Assembly: GCA_918026815.1 (NCBI GenBank)
Contig: CAKJVC010000147.1
Location: forward strand, 124,001-188,000
Reading direction: 5' to 3'
DNA: 64,000 nt
DNA from: Chalara sp. BL73
Taxonomy: Eukaryota > Ascomycota > Leotiomycetes > Helotiales
Shown: piece after piece, positions 47,375 to 59,980 of the stretch
Position numbering within the stretch: position 1 is the stretch's first letter
How the letters are laid out: every line of letters starts with the position of its first letter
The notes under the pieces: model-generated
What the model was told of the DNA's origin: nothing
The model's database searches: none
What the model saw: the letters and a program-made list of their open reading frames with translations, nothing else
Position numbers and translations under genes: made by a program

Positions 47375-50300
47375 ATGGCCGTAAGGAAGCCCCCTTCTTC
47401 ACCCAAAGCAAGCCTCGCACAGGCTCGGGGCCTAGCTAAACCGTAGCTTCGAGCTTTACTTTGCCAGCACTAATCCGTTTCTTCTGTAGGACTCCAAGGA
47501 CGTCGAGATGGAAACCAAGATGCAGGTGGACGAGTCAGTTGTAGGTAATACTGAGATCGATGAATCCCTATACAGTAGACAGCTTTACGTTCTTGGCCAC
47601 GAGGCTATGAAGCGTATGGGTGCTTCAAACGTTCTCATAGTTGGATTGAAGGGCCTGGGTGTTGAGATTGCGAAGAACATTGCACTGGCGGGAGTTAAGA
47701 GCCTTACTCTCTACGATTCAGCCCCTGCCTCCATCGCCGACCTATCCTCCCAGTTCTTCCTTCACCTTGAAGATGTTGGCAAGCCTAGAGCACTTGTCAC
47801 GGCTCCGCGAGTAGCTGAATTGAACGCATACACACCAGTCTCGGTTCATGAATCGGATAGGTAAGCACAGCTCGGGATCACCCACACGCAGTTGATTCAA
47901 GCTGACCATCTTTTCAGTCTCACTACAAATCTCGAGCAATTCGATAAATACCAAGTTGTTGTTCTTACCAATACTCCACTCACAGATCAACTGGTAATCG
48001 CAGAATACCTCCATCAGAAAGGAATCTATCTTGTTATAGCAGAGACTTTTGGACTGTTCGGCTCGATATTCTGTGACTTTGGCAAAAATTTCACAGTCCT
48101 CGACCCTACTGGCGAAAACCCCGTTAGTGGAATAGTAGCTGGCATTGACGAAGAAGGTATAGTAGCATGTTTAGAAGAGACAAGACATGGCCTCGAAGAT
48201 GGAGACTTTGTTACATTCACGGAACTGCAAGGATTAGAAGCTCTGAACTCCGCAGAGCCAAGGAAGGTCACCGTAAAGGGTCCTTATACCTTCTCAATCG
48301 GGGATGTCTCTGGGCTAGGGCAATACCAGAGAGGGGGGATGTTCCACCAAGTGAAGATGCCAAAGTTCATTGACTTTAAACCTTTCCCACTAGCAATCAG
48401 AGAGCCAGAGTATCTCATATCAGATTATGCCAAATTCGATCGACCTGCACAGCTTCACGTTGGATTTCAAACTTTGCATGCTTTCGCGCAACAGAATGGC
48501 CGTCTTCCTGCGCCCCACAGCGAGGCAGACGCCACTATCATACTCGGCTCAGCGCAGAAATTCATTGCTGATGGGAAATTGGAGATAGAGCTTGACGAAA
48601 AACTAATCAAGGAATTGAGTTTCCAGGCCCAAGGAGACCTCAATCCGATGGCGGCATTCTTTGGTGGTCTTGCTGCTCAGGAAGTATTGAAAGCAGTGTC
48701 CGGCAAATTTCATCCAATTAACCAATACCTGTACTTCGATTCGCTAGAATCGTTGCCAACTAACTACAAGAGATCTGAGCAGTTATGTGCTCCCCAGGAT
48801 TCAAGATATGATGGCCAAATTGCTGTGTTTGGCACGGAGTATCAACAAAAGCTTGCGAATACTAAGGAGTTCTTGGTTGGTGCTGGAGCTATTGGCTGCG
48901 AAATGTTGAAGAATTGGGCAATGATTGGTCTCGGCACGGGACCAAACGGGAAGATCAGTGTCACTGATATGGACTCTATCGAGAAGAGCAATCTCAACCG
49001 GCAGTTTTTGTTCAGACCTAAGGATGTGGGTTCTTTGAAGAGCGAGTGTGCCGCCAAGGCGGTTGAGGCCATGAATCCCGAGCTCAAAGGTCACATTGTC
49101 ACTCTACGGGATCGAGTAGGTGCAGACACTGAGCACATCTTCGATGAGGCATTCTGGACTGAACTAGATGGTGTCACTAATGCCTTGGATAATGTTGACG
49201 CCAGAACATATGTGGATCGCCGCTGTGTGTTCTTCCGTAAACCGTTGCTTGAAAGTGGCACTCTAGGTACTAAAGGCAACACCCAAGTCGTCTTACCATT
49301 CAAGACCGAATCTTATTCGAGCTCACAGGATCCTCCAGAGCAATCCTTTCCAATGTGCACATTGCGAAGTTTTCCAAACAGAATTGAGCACACAATTGCA
49401 TGGGCTAGGGAACTGTTTGAGTCATCCTTTGTCAAGCCTGCAGAGATTGTTAACCTGTATCTGAGCCAACCGGACTACATTCAAACAACCTTAAAGCAAG
49501 GCGGAAATGAAAAGGCTACTCTTGAAACGATCCGAGATTTCTTGGTTGATGAAAAGCCCCTTACTGTTGAGGACTGCATTAAGTGGGCTCGCTTACAGTT
49601 CGAGAAGCACTATAACAATGCTATTTTACAACTATTATACAACTTCCCCAAGGATTCGAAGACTTCTAGTGGTACGCCTTTTTGGTCTGGTCCAAAGCGT
49701 GCTCCCGATGCTCTTAAATTCGACCCAAAGAATGAATTTCACTGGATGTTCATTGTTGCAGGAGCCAATTTACATGCTTTTAACTACAATATTAATACGA
49801 AGGATCTGGACGCCACCTCAATTCAACGAGTCTTGGACAACATGATTATTCCAGATTTCGCCCCCAGCTCATCTGTCAAGATTCAGGCTGATGATAAGGA
49901 ACCTGTAAGATTTCTTTTCATATGCGAAATAACTACTGACAAACCCAGGATCCAAATGCTGGTGCTTCGGCATTTAGTGATGAGACCGAGCTTCAAGATA
50001 TCGTAAAGAGACTTCCTCCAGCTAATTCCTTAGCTGGATTCAAGCTTCAAGCTGTTGACTTCGAGAAAGATGATGATACGAATTATCATATAGACTTCAT
50101 CACTGCGGCAAGCAATCTACGCGCTGAGAATTATAAGATTGAGCTTGCAGACAGACACAAGACAAAGTTCATTGCAGGCAAAATTATTCCTGCCATCGCA
50201 ACCACAACCGCTCTTGTTACTGGCCTTGTTGTTTTCGAGCTCTATAAGGTGCTAGATGGTCAGGGTGACATCGAGAAGTACAAGAATGGATTTGTCAATC

Positions 50301-50738
50301 TAGCGTTACCATTTTTTGGATTCAGTGAGCCCATAGCTAGTCCGAAGGGCAGCTACAAGGGAAAGAACGGAGAGGAGAAAAAGATTGACAAGTTGTGGGA
50401 TAGATTCGAGGTTCCCAATTTCACCTTGGAAGAGCTCATTTCTCATTTTGACGAGAAGGGGCTCACAATCAATATGCTGAGCTCGGGAGTCAGTCTCTTA
50501 TATGCCAACTTTTACCCCCCAGTATGTGTAAACCTGCAGCTTACTCTACTCACGCGCCTACTAACTGTGAAACCAGGCTAAGATGGCGCCCCGCAAGAAG
50601 ATGAAGTTGAGCGAGCTCGTTCATGAAGTGTCAAAGACACCTATCCCTGCTCACCAGAAGAAGGTAATCTTTGAGGTTGTGGTTGAGGATACAAGTGGGG
50701 AAGATGTTGAGGTTCCATACATCCAACTAAATCTATAA
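47375..50738 (+). CDS. UBA1: Ubiquitin-activating enzyme E1
   Basis: Activates ubiquitin with ATP and passes it to E2 enzymes; essential, nuclear and cytosolic. Five exons: 47375-47380, 47490-47860, 47918-49904, 49949-50521 and 50577-50738, 1,032 aa, the normal length. The first exon holds only two codons (MA) and joins to [16 protein letters not shown]. The inactive adenylation half starts [20 protein letters not shown]. The active half has the nucleotide motif [18 protein letters not shown]. The catalytic Cys is in [18 protein letters not shown] at about residue 605. The C-terminal ubiquitin-fold domain is split by the last intron ([18 protein letters not shown]) and ends YIQLNL. The start is the least certain part because the frame is open upstream of 47375. 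Confidence 0.95.
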
Positions 50739-51317
50739 GCACATTGGAAAAGTAGTGGCAGGGGTAAGATTGCTAATATGGTGTTATCATGGGACTTGGA
50801 GGTGTTTGATAGAATTACATAGCATGGCCTTATGAACATGGTGGAATCACGCATAGAGAATGAAAAAAGTTTACACGTTTTATGGTTCTCGTTACTAGCG
50901 TGTGATATTAGCAGGATAAAGCATCTGGCTGTTCTCTGAGCGGTCTGGACCGTGAGTCTACGACCTCTATTAATTTCGAGCAACCTAGGTGAATATAGTG
51001 AAGTGTGAAAAGATGTACTTTCTATCCTTCCAGGCCTACAATTGGCCACAGCATTTTCCTCTTCGGGCTCCATAAAGAAAAGTTAGATTCATGACTAAGA
51101 CAGGTGCAGCAGATGGCGCCGTTGGTAGGCTTTCAGGTCAGCGTTGCCCCTCCTATGGACCTGTCACCTTACCATGGCAAGCGTCATCGTTTACAAATGC
51201 TTGGCAAGAATTATCCATCAACGTAACGCTCTTTGTTACCCCACCTCAACCTCTACGTATTTATACATTAGGGTTCCAATCCTCATATTCCGTAGGTGCA
51301 ATTTCCTCATCTCATTC
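50739..51317. other. Intergenic between UBA1 and the GST gene
   Basis: Holds the UBA1 3' region and the promoter of the GST gene. An open frame runs through 51091-51399 in a different frame from the GST leader and shows no motif. Confidence 0.5.
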
Positions 51318-52606
51318 ATGCTCTCTTGTTTCCGTCATTACTCCACATCGTCAGGTATTATTACAAGAAATACGAGATACTTCACCACTACCAGCGTAAG
51401 AACTATGGTATGTATAGCTCCATCTATAGCTTGCTAGGGAGCGGATGATAATGGAAGTAGGCAGAAGAGAAAATCACCAATTGGGTCTCCCCTTCCGATA
51501 AAACGGGCGAGTTCAAGCGTGGGCAATCCCAGTTCCGCAATTTTATTAAGAAAGGCGCCGATTCCGAGTTTCCTCCAGAGAAAGGGAGGTACCATCTCTA
51601 CGTCAGCTATGCGTGTCCGTGGGCGCACCGCACACTCATTGTGCGGAAGTTGAAAGGGCTAGAGGACATCATCCCGTTTACGAGCGTGCATTGGCATATG
51701 GGGGACAAGGGATGGCGTTTCGCAACACCAGAGGACAAAGATGTGCCTGGCGAGAATGTGACGAAAGACCCGGTTCAGGGACATGAGAGCGTCACGCATT
51801 TGAGGGATATTTATTTCAAGGTCGACCCAGAATATAAGGGACGCTTTACGGTGCCGACGTTGTTCGATAAGAAGAAGGGACGGATTGTGAGCAATGAGAG
51901 TAGCGAGATTATTCGGATGTTTTACACAGAGGTATGTCATCCTTGATTGAGCGTGCTGTTGCAAATATCGGATGGGATGTGAGCTAATTGGGGGATAGTT
52001 TGATGATCTTCTCCCAGATAAATACAAGAACGTTGATCTCTTCCCTCAAAACCTCCAGAAAGAAATCGAAGCCTCGAACGAATGGATCTACCCCGAAATC
52101 AACAATGGCGTCTACCGCTCTGGCTTCGCCACCACTTCCGAAGCCTACACCAAAGCTGTCCTCCAACTCTTCTCTGCGCTCGATCGTGTCGAGAAACATT
52201 TTGCCGAGACAGAAGGTCCTTATTATTTTGGAAAGGACATTACTGAGGCGGACGTGAGACTGTATACGACAATTGTGAGATTCGATCCTGTGTATGTACA
52301 GCACTTCAAGACGAATATTAGGGATATTAGGAGCGGGTACCCGTATATACATAGGTGGTTGAGGCGTTTGTATTGGAATGTCCCGGCGTTTGGCGAGACG
52401 ACACAGTTTACACACATTAAGAATCATTATACGAGGAGTCATACACAAGTGAGTTTTAGAGGAGATGGTTCGCGAATATGTTACTGATCACACTGTAGAT
52501 CAATCCTTTTAGTATTACTCCAGTGGGGCCAGAACCGCCGATATTGAGAGAGGATGAGGAGGTTCCTGCTGTGAAGTATGCGCTCACTTTGGCAAACAAG
52601 AAGTGA
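51318..52606 (+). CDS. Glutathionyl-hydroquinone reductase / omega-like GST (Ecm4 family), likely mitochondrial
   Basis: Thioredoxin-fold transferase that reduces glutathionyl-hydroquinones using a Cys thiol. Four exons: 51318-51407, 51461-51931, 51999-52448 and 52499-52606, 372 aa. The catalytic motif is SYACPWAHRTLIVRKLKGLE. Family landmarks are VHWHMGDKGWRF, TVPTLFDKKKG, SNESSEIIRMF, WIYPEINNGVYRSGFA, DITEADVRLYTTIVRFDPVY and YWNVPAFGETTQFTHIKNHY. The first exon encodes 30 residues rich in Arg, Ser and Thr with no acidic residue (MLSCFRHYSTSSG, then a TRYFTTTSVRTM run), which looks like a mitochondrial presequence. The cytosolic-type start MAEEK would lie across the first intron, with its ATG as the last codon of exon 1, so a short form is possible. 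Confidence 0.92.
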
Positions 52607-53095
52607 TGGGGTATGAATGCATGCTCAATAATCATAATACTTCAAATTTATCATCAGATAATGTAAAGAGGCCATACTGCTCGATAATTACGTAGCCAAG
52701 TGCTGATTAAGCTGTTTAAGAAGCTTTCAGTGAGCTTTAAACTTCCCGATCCCTTTTCGTCTCAGTCGCGAGCGAGTATATGTCTAGATAATCATCGATC
52801 AATATAGTAAAACATTTTAACTCTACTCGCTATTTCATAGTCCGAAGCTTGAGGGGCTCGTGTAACATTTCCTACACGGCAGGATTTTGCAAGCCTGCAG
52901 GATGGTGCTACAAAAGCACAAACCCAGCCAATAAGAGTAATAGCAATGCGGCCATCTTGCAAGGCTGAAGAGAAGGTCAGGCAGGTGTGTGCGACTCCGC
53001 TTCTCGATCATCTTTGTGTTGTACTTATATTTTCGGGTCCATTCTGCATCTTTATCCCAGGTTAAAATAAAAATAAAACAGGAAGCAACAGTGAA
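52607..53095. other. Intergenic, nothing recognised
   Basis: About 490 bp with the GST 3' end and an AATAAAAATAAAA run near 53065. No gene seen. Confidence 0.5.
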
Positions 53096-55335
53096 ATGAG
53101 CCTTGGGTTCGACTTCACAGCCGTAGCCGACAAGGCTTGGTTGGTATGGCAGGCACAGGGCAAGTTCCGAGGCAACCAGTGACAGATCTGTAGCTGTACA
53201 AAAAATGTCAAGACGCAGCAGGTGATTACAGTAGTCTCGCTCTGGATGTGCAGCACATGCACCGTGTTCTTGAAGAAACCCATGCTTTCTTAGCAGAGGA
53301 GAAAGTGCCAGACAACGAACACAGACTCAGATCACTGGCCATAGCACGAAAAGGTTGTGGCAACACTCTCGGTGATGTTGAAGAACTACTGAACAAGTAT
53401 TCAAGTTTGGGGAGTAGTCAGAAGCGCTTCATCGAACTTATCAAGTTCATCTCGAGGGATATCGCAGGGCTGAAAAGCAAACTTCGAAATAACAGAGATC
53501 AGCTTCAGCTAAGCTTAGGAGCCCTTCAGAGATAGGTATATTTCCGAAATTTTTGGTACATTTAGCTGCCTTCATTGAACTAGAGGTGTTCTTGAGATGT
53601 AGCAAATTGAAAAAGTCGATAGTTTGTCAGTAAGTCGAATCGAGGTCAGTCTTAAGAATATTCTCGAAGAGTATCGTTGTGGCGCACGACAGCCAAGCGT
53701 GTTGTCCCACACGATCAATGATAATAAAGAGGTTCCGGGAAAGGAGCTTCTTGAGCAAGTGACCGCAGATCTCGAGCACAAAGATATTCATCCTGATTGC
53801 ATATCACTGAACCAATCATTCATCGAGTCATGGTTGGCGAACATAGTTCTTGAAGGAGGCTTAGAAGAACAACCTCGAGATCTCGAAGACAAACCCGAGA
53901 GAAGCAACTTGAAAGGTGAACAGCCAAAACAGGAATCATCTCGGACACTGGGAAGACCTGATTCGGAAGTGTCTAATCATGATCATGCAGATCTCTACGA
54001 AGCTTCAAGTATTGGTAGATATGATGCTTTGCGGGACAAGCAGTATGAAGGCGAATATAGTGAGTTAGACTCAGCGTATGCGGGTGATGTGGGCAATCCA
54101 ATATCACGTCCGGAAAGTGCCTCCTCTCACCAGAGCAAGGCTTCAGACTGGCATCCCTCCACCCGGCCTAACCCAGAGTATGTTCAAAAGATGTTGGCAC
54201 CATATTTCCAGAAAGATCCCTTTGAGTCTTACGATTCGACAGCTGCATTGCATCGAATAAAGAGAGTCTTTCATCAACAAGATTGCCTCAATCAATGCTA
54301 CCTGTCACGAGCGGAGCTTGCCAAGTATGCGAGGAGGCATTGCACCGAGCAGGAATCCGGGACAACAGCTCTACCAGCTTAGAAAGTATGATGACAGCTT
54401 TTAATGCCAACGGGGATAGTCAATTTGACGACGAGGAGTTTATAATGGCTATTAACAAACGTGCCGAGGCCGCTTTCAATGAAAGGATAAAGTAGTTTTA
54501 GGCGGATCCTGTAGTCAACAGTCAAATAGCTAAAAGTTTGGCAGACTCTCGGCGAAGGAGAAGTACACGAACCGTCGTCCCATGGGGTTGGAGACGCAAT
54601 AAATTTGAAGGAAATATTCAATTCTTCGATGATATTGCAGCTCTTGGTTGCGATGAACCGCCCCCACAAAGTCTCCATGCCTCTACTTTTACAATCATGG
54701 CTCTAGATGCAGATCGTTGTGTTGAAAAGCTAGCCAAGCTCACGACTCAGTGGTTAGGGTTAGCATGTAAGGATGTTCGAGAAAAGCTCTCCAAGGTGTT
54801 TCATAGTTTACGGAAATTCTCTGTGGCATATACGATATTCGAGAACACATACTCCAAATTTGAACTCTCTGACCTTGAAGCCATTTTGGTCAGTACTAAG
54901 TTGATTAGTGACTCAGCAACGGAAGAGAAATTATCTAAGAAAGAAATTACTATTCGAGCTAACCTTCTCACCGCAAGGAGAGCAGCCTACGCTCTTCTAA
55001 GGCGATTGCAAGGCATGTGTACATTTTAGTGAATTTGAGCGAATTCGGTAACCTGACTCCAAATCTCCAAACCTTCCTAGCTTTCTCTCAAGATGGGAGT
55101 CTAGCAACACCGAGTGGACTACGAAATTAATATCAAGGTACAAGGTACCATGGGATAAGGTTCAACAATATGTCGCACAAGTATGAACTAGAGATATATT
55201 GCTCAATTTGAGCCGTGAGCAATCTCAATTACGATGGCGTGCTTTTCCTACCAGCAGCAAAGAAGAGCGTGTCTTAAGAATACTCCTTGGACTGGGCACC
55301 TCGTCGAGTGCTAGATTATGAACTGGAAGACTCGC
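53096..55335 (+). pseudogene. Degenerate gene of an unnamed fungal family with helical N-terminus and EF-hand-like segment
   Basis: Starts MSLGFDFTAVADKAWL (53096-53143). A 50 bp intron restores LYKKCQDAAGDYSSLALDV and a helical domain (LLNKYSSLGSSQKRFIELIK) like the N-terminal domains of many fungal STAND/ankyrin-type proteins. An in-frame TAG (53533-53535) ends it. A second stretch (53594-54382) continues with SVSRIEVSLKNILEEY and an acidic, disordered part. A one-base frameshift near 54330 joins to an EF-hand-like loop (AFNANGDSQFDDEEFIMA). Further TAG stops occur at 54493 and just after it. A last open part with TVVPWGWRRNKFEG and TARRAAYALLRRLQG runs to 55029, with fragments to about 55335. 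At least four breaks argue for decay. Family name unknown to me. Confidence 0.6.
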
Positions 55336-56484
55336 AGCTTTTTAGGTGAGATCATAAACTACTTAATGCAACTCTGCCTTTGCATTACAGTGATGCCGAA
55401 AATACTAGAACATGTCGTTAGAAACTTTATTAAATCAATTATTTCAGATACACAAAACGTTCGCCTCCGAATCAAGATCAAATCTTCTGAATAAAATCCC
55501 ATAAGCGTAGCACTAATATGGAATGGGAAGATCAGAAACAAATGTCGTCAATATGTATGAACTCTACTCTGCCTGATAATAAATGATAGCAAATTTCCAC
55601 CAGAATCGCAGCTTGAAGTATCAGTAATCTATCTTGCCTCAACCACTTCGAAAGGCATTACCAAGCAGACACTCTGCCTTACGAACTCACAGTGTGAAAG
55701 ATCCTTTATCAGAGTTTCTTTTGGACATAAGTTCATCATTTACTTAGAGCTCATCATATTTGCTACTAACGATCTGTTGCAGAAGTAGGCAAGCACGCCA
55801 TGATGTTCTTTCAAGGGTAGGGGCTCATTGTCTCCTTTGAGATGGATGATTACAGTGGTATTACCAAAGAACTCAAAAGTCTTAACGCGGAGAGAGCGGG
55901 ATGAAAATACTAGCCGACTCGGGCCTTTTCGAAATGCCTAATGCCTCTAGCAAGGATATAGAAACCGATCTCCCATGCTAGCCTGGCATAGTATATTACA
56001 TGGATAATACGAAGCTACTTAACTAGATTCAAACCCCGAGAGTATGGTACTGAACAACGGCTAAAGGCCCGAATGAGCGCATGTGAGAGACATAGAAAGT
56101 GTGACAGGTGATAGTAAATGTTTTAATAGCATGGAAACTTCACATGTTTGATACACATGATTATTTTGGAAGTTTCGAGGTGTGGGTCATGGCCAGGGTG
56201 TCCTCCAGACGAGCTAATATAATTTGAGATATTTTTTAAATGCTTCATTTAGGATTGTTACCCGATGTTTCGCTAATATATATTTCGCTGGATTTCATTT
56301 ACCAAATGGGCTCAGTTGCAGTCCAGTAGGTAAACACACCTTCCATCATATTTAATTAAAGGTCAGGGTACGTTGTAAGAAGATACTGCGCGAAAAAAAT
56401 AAAATAAAGGCAGGGATATGCGCTTAACACAAGGGTTTTGGTTAAAGAGGGTACTTGAAAATCTCCTCTAGTTCAACTAAGTCT
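55336..56484. other. Intergenic, no supported gene
   Basis: About 1.1 kb, AT-rich, no coding stretch recognised. It may contain further debris of the degenerate gene to the left. Confidence 0.5.
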
Positions 56485-56938
56485 TCATCCGACAGCTTCT
56501 CGCGCATCGGTGATAAGCATCTTCTTTGGCTCTGGAGCAAATAAGACCCTCAGAAACCCAAGGACCCCATTCCACCCTGCCGGACCACTCACCCGAAGTC
56601 CCTATTCTCAACAACCCCTTGTCCTCCAAGTCTCGCAGCACATCTACCACATACCGCTGGCAGAACCTGGGCGTGGTTTTCAACGCCGAAGATTGCAGCT
56701 CGCTCGCCTGCTCTTGTGTCAGGCTGCCGAGCGTGTACAGACGGTAAATGCTCCTGCTGTCGACGCGCTTGTTGCTTATTATTTCCACCTTGTATCTCGT
56801 GGTTCGGCTTGGCGCTGCGGTGCTGTGGTAGTATGTTCCCCTTTCTGCGCCAGGGACTGCGGTTATGAGGAGCCAGTGCCGTGGAGCGCTTCTGTCGCAG
56901 CGCTTGGTTACTGCTAGCCACAAGTTGAGCTTCTCCAT
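56485..56938 (-). CDS. Small fungal protein of unknown function
   Basis: Two exons on the minus strand, 56938-56593 and 56531-56485, with a 61 bp intron (GTGAGT...CTCCAG), 130 aa. Unspliced, the frame would run to 56477 as 153 aa; I prefer the spliced form because both splice signals are strong. Visible are APRHWLLITAVPGAERGTYY, then YKVEIISNKRVDSRSIYRLY, and LKTTPRFCQRYVVDVLRDLE followed by DKGLL. The HW...GTYYH start and the CQRYVVDVL segment resemble a fungus-wide family of small uncharacterised proteins with a conserved His and Cys, but I cannot name it. No signal peptide or membrane segment. Confidence 0.55.
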
Positions 56939-58090
56939 GAGCTTATGGCTAAAGCTTTGTAAGTAAATCAGATCAATGGTTGGGATATAGGAGTTTTAAT
57001 TCATAAGAAGTACTACCCTTTTTCAAGGAAAATTCGGCTTGAGAGTAGCGTTTTATATATGCGTTGCTACTTATATTAAGCATTGGCACTGTGCACATTA
57101 AAGGTTTTGAAGAATTGTTGGTTGGCTCGAACTTTCCATTGTTGGCGACAACGTATTATCAACCTTTGTTGTGCTTTGTATGTAAATAGAGAACTTGATA
57201 AGGAATTTTTGTGTTACTGTTGAAAATTTAAAAACATAGGAATGGCGCTTGAAAGAAATAATAATAAAAAACTGGCCACTAAAAAGGTGACATGATACCC
57301 TTTACAGAGAAATATATTTATAAAACGTACGCTATTTTAATAAGATTTTTATGGATAGTACACTTTTAAACAAAAACAAAAACTTGCACTTTTTAATAGC
57401 TAGGACGCCCAAAGGCATTGTTTCATAGATCTATCGACGCTTTCTTACGTTAAATCACGTGGTTCCGCGAGTATAGTTCACAAAGGAGAGGATGAGGACT
57501 CTTTGAACTGAATTCCAAACATTCTGTACCAAATTTTTGATATTGAAGAGGCATTTGAGCTTCCGTTCGTCATTTCTTATGACGCATCACATCGGTAGAG
57601 AGGCGCTAAAAGATGATGGAGAAGGAAAGAATACAACTATTTCTAGGATTTATACCACCTTCTATGTTGATATTTCGGAAACGAATGCAGATCGCTGGAG
57701 TTACCATCGGAGACTTGTCATTTCCTTCCCCACAAAGTTGGGGTCGTCCCCATGCTCCTACCATCTTTTCATCTCTTGGCAACAGATATCCGACGCTTGG
57801 AACATAAAATATTCTCCATATCCGAAGTCTGTCCAAGCTGCCAACTCTTTTGGCCAACTGCCGAAATATTTCAGATACTAAAGGGTATACATATCGCTCC
57901 TCCGCTGTACTCAAAATGCGGGGGATCGCAGAGATGGTGGAGAAAATAGTGGAGCATCCTGACAGGAGGAAGACGATGCGGAGAGCGATGTCCCACTTCA
58001 GCAGCTATATAAAGGGGGAGTCTGCCAGGTTTTCAGACTATTAGACTTTAGGAAGTGTCCAGATAATCAATTCCGCAAAAGCAGAAGCAA
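56939..58090. other. Intergenic between divergent genes, with a TATA box for the downstream gene
   Basis: The small minus-strand gene and the metallo-beta-lactamase gene diverge here. The stretch is AT-rich near 57200-57420. Open frames at 57537-57949 on both strands show no motif. Confidence 0.5.
58006..58014 (+). promoter_or_regulatory. TATA box of the metallo-beta-lactamase-fold gene
   Basis: TATATAAAG, 77 bases before the first ATG at 58091, a suitable distance for a fungal TATA promoter. Confidence 0.55.
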
Positions 58091-59290
58091 ATGGTCGGTA
58101 TGGGGATTAAGGGACGTTTCTCATTACTCAACAGCTTCTTACTTCTTATCAATGCTGTTGATGCCCAGTTCTTCTCGGGATTCTTCAACATCACCGAGTT
58201 CCCGAATGAACAGAAGCAAAATGTTAGCAAGTACCTTTCAGAGGCTCGTAGCGTAGCCGGAGATGACATCTGTAAGCCTTCACATGCTCACCGTGATGAC
58301 TCGGACTCTGGAAGGCTTTCCTACATCAATCAGGAATTTTGTTGTGAAATGAACAAAACTAATACGAATTTGTGTTGGAAGATCCACATTTTGCGCATAG
58401 ATGTATCTTAAATCAGGTTTATCCCGGTCTCTCTGAGTTGGCTCAGTCAAATGCCTTCGTTCGACCAGCTAAACCTTTTGATCAAGTCATGTAAGTCGCT
58501 AAAATAGAGCTAGAGACCTCAACGTGGGCGCAAAGAACAGTTCTAATGTTAAACCAGGTTCGTTGGCCAAGCTGCCTGGAGCTCTTGGGCAATTGATACT
58601 GGTGCTGGTCTTGTTCTCTTTGACACCCTCAATAGCCCAGAGGAGGCAGAGAACATCATTATTCCAGGCATAGAATCCTTTGGATATTCTGGCGAGGATA
58701 TCAAGTATGTGGTAATTACGCATGAGCACGGCGACCACTACAATGGTGCAAGGTGGTTGCAGGAGAAATACAATCCCGCAGTCCTAGCATCTCAGCCAGC
58801 ATGGGAAACGATGGTTACTGATCCCAAGGGACCCATCAAGAATGAGAATTCGATCACGATTTCGGATGGCCAGCAGTTCAGTGTGGGCAATACGACCTTC
58901 AACTTTTATATCACCCCTGGTCATACCAATGGCAGCGTCTCTACTATCTTCCCTGTATATGACCGTGGCAAGAAACACATTACTGGGGTTTACGGTGGCC
59001 TGGGAATACCCAGGTCTACTACAGACCAGACTAAGCAGATCAATTCTCTCTCCCGCTTTTCTCAAATTGCTCAGAAAGCTGGCGCAGACGTTTTGCTTGC
59101 CAACCATCAACTGCAGGATAGGTCAATATATCATTTTGATATCCTTGCACACCGCGAATGTGGGGAGAGCGCATGCAATACCTCCAATCCCTTTGTGGTG
59201 GGCATCGATGCATATATGAGGTATCTTAAGGTTCAGGCTCTGTGTATAAGAGTTTATGCAGCTCGAATGGGTCTGAGTTTGGCCACTTGA
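58091..59290 (+). CDS. Secreted metallo-beta-lactamase-fold hydrolase
   Basis: Three exons: 58091-58271, 58382-58490 and 58558-59290, 340 aa. The joins restore DDIYPHFAHRCILNQVYPGL and DQVMFVGQAAWSSWAIDTG. A signal peptide is clear (MGIKGRFSLLNSFLLLINAVDAQ from the second ATG at 58100; both ATGs are in frame). The zinc-binding motif THEHGDH is at about residues 149-155, with DTGAGLVLFDTL before it and TPGHTNGSVSTIFPV after it. ANHQLQDRS and DILAHRECGESAC follow near the end. This order fits the fungal extracellular MBL-fold family; substrate unknown, and beta-lactam hydrolysis should not be assumed. Cysteines near the C-terminus (ECGESAC) may form a disulfide. Confidence 0.85.
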
Positions 59291-59530
59291 GCAAGGTCAT
59301 AATAAGGCACAAAACAATATAGATATGTTGCTGGATCATATTATTATTACTATGCAAGATAGTTTGCCAGCACTACCATGATGCGCTAAACAATACAACA
59401 AACTCCTACTGTGAGTAGGCGAACATTCGAAGTCATCGCTCTATTTCAAGACTAGTGCGAAGCAAATGATATCTAGGATAATTAAGTCAGACCCAGTTAA
59501 GTAAGTCACACATTCTTTGCCAAGCCGTAC

Positions 59531-59980
59531 CTAGTGCGAAACTCCTCGCGAGATCTTCCATTTCTCTCCCGTCTCCGCCTGGATATACTGATGACTCTTT
59601 ATATAATCATCACCATCAACGATAGTTTTCTCGTCATCCTCTTCCTTGCTCTTCCTATTCTCTTCTTCACCTTCATCAGTATACAACGTATCCAAGAACT
59701 CCTACCCTCACTCACCTTGCTCACCATCACCCTTTGCATCTCCTACACCTCCCACTGGAACCAAGGCAGCAGAGTCCTTCGAGCCTGTTGCTGACTCAGC
59801 TCGATTGGCCGCAACGATCTTCTTGATTGAGTCCTTGGCAGCCTGAGTCTGCTCGTTGCAGATTCTGGATTTGCGGACTGCCTCCATCCCACGACTTCTT
59901 GTTTCTTCGTGAACGGCTTCGAGCAGCTCTGGACGCTTGATAGGATTTGGAGTGGTCTCGTTGGTGAAGAAGCTTGGCAT
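59531..59980 (-). CDS. Small hydrophilic protein of unknown function
   Basis: Two exons on the minus strand, 59980-59716 and 59664-59531, 132 aa. Without splicing the frame meets TGA at 59708-59710. A 51 bp intron (GTGAGT donor, TACTGAT branch, GAAG acceptor) bridges this in phase and continues into an acidic stretch (EENRKSKEEDDEKTIVDGDD) and the end YIQAETGEKWKISRGVSH. The N-terminus is MPSFFTNETTPNPIKRPELL. The middle is Ala-rich and probably helical (AAKDSIKKIVAAN). No signal, membrane segment or known motif. Not recognised. Confidence 0.55.
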
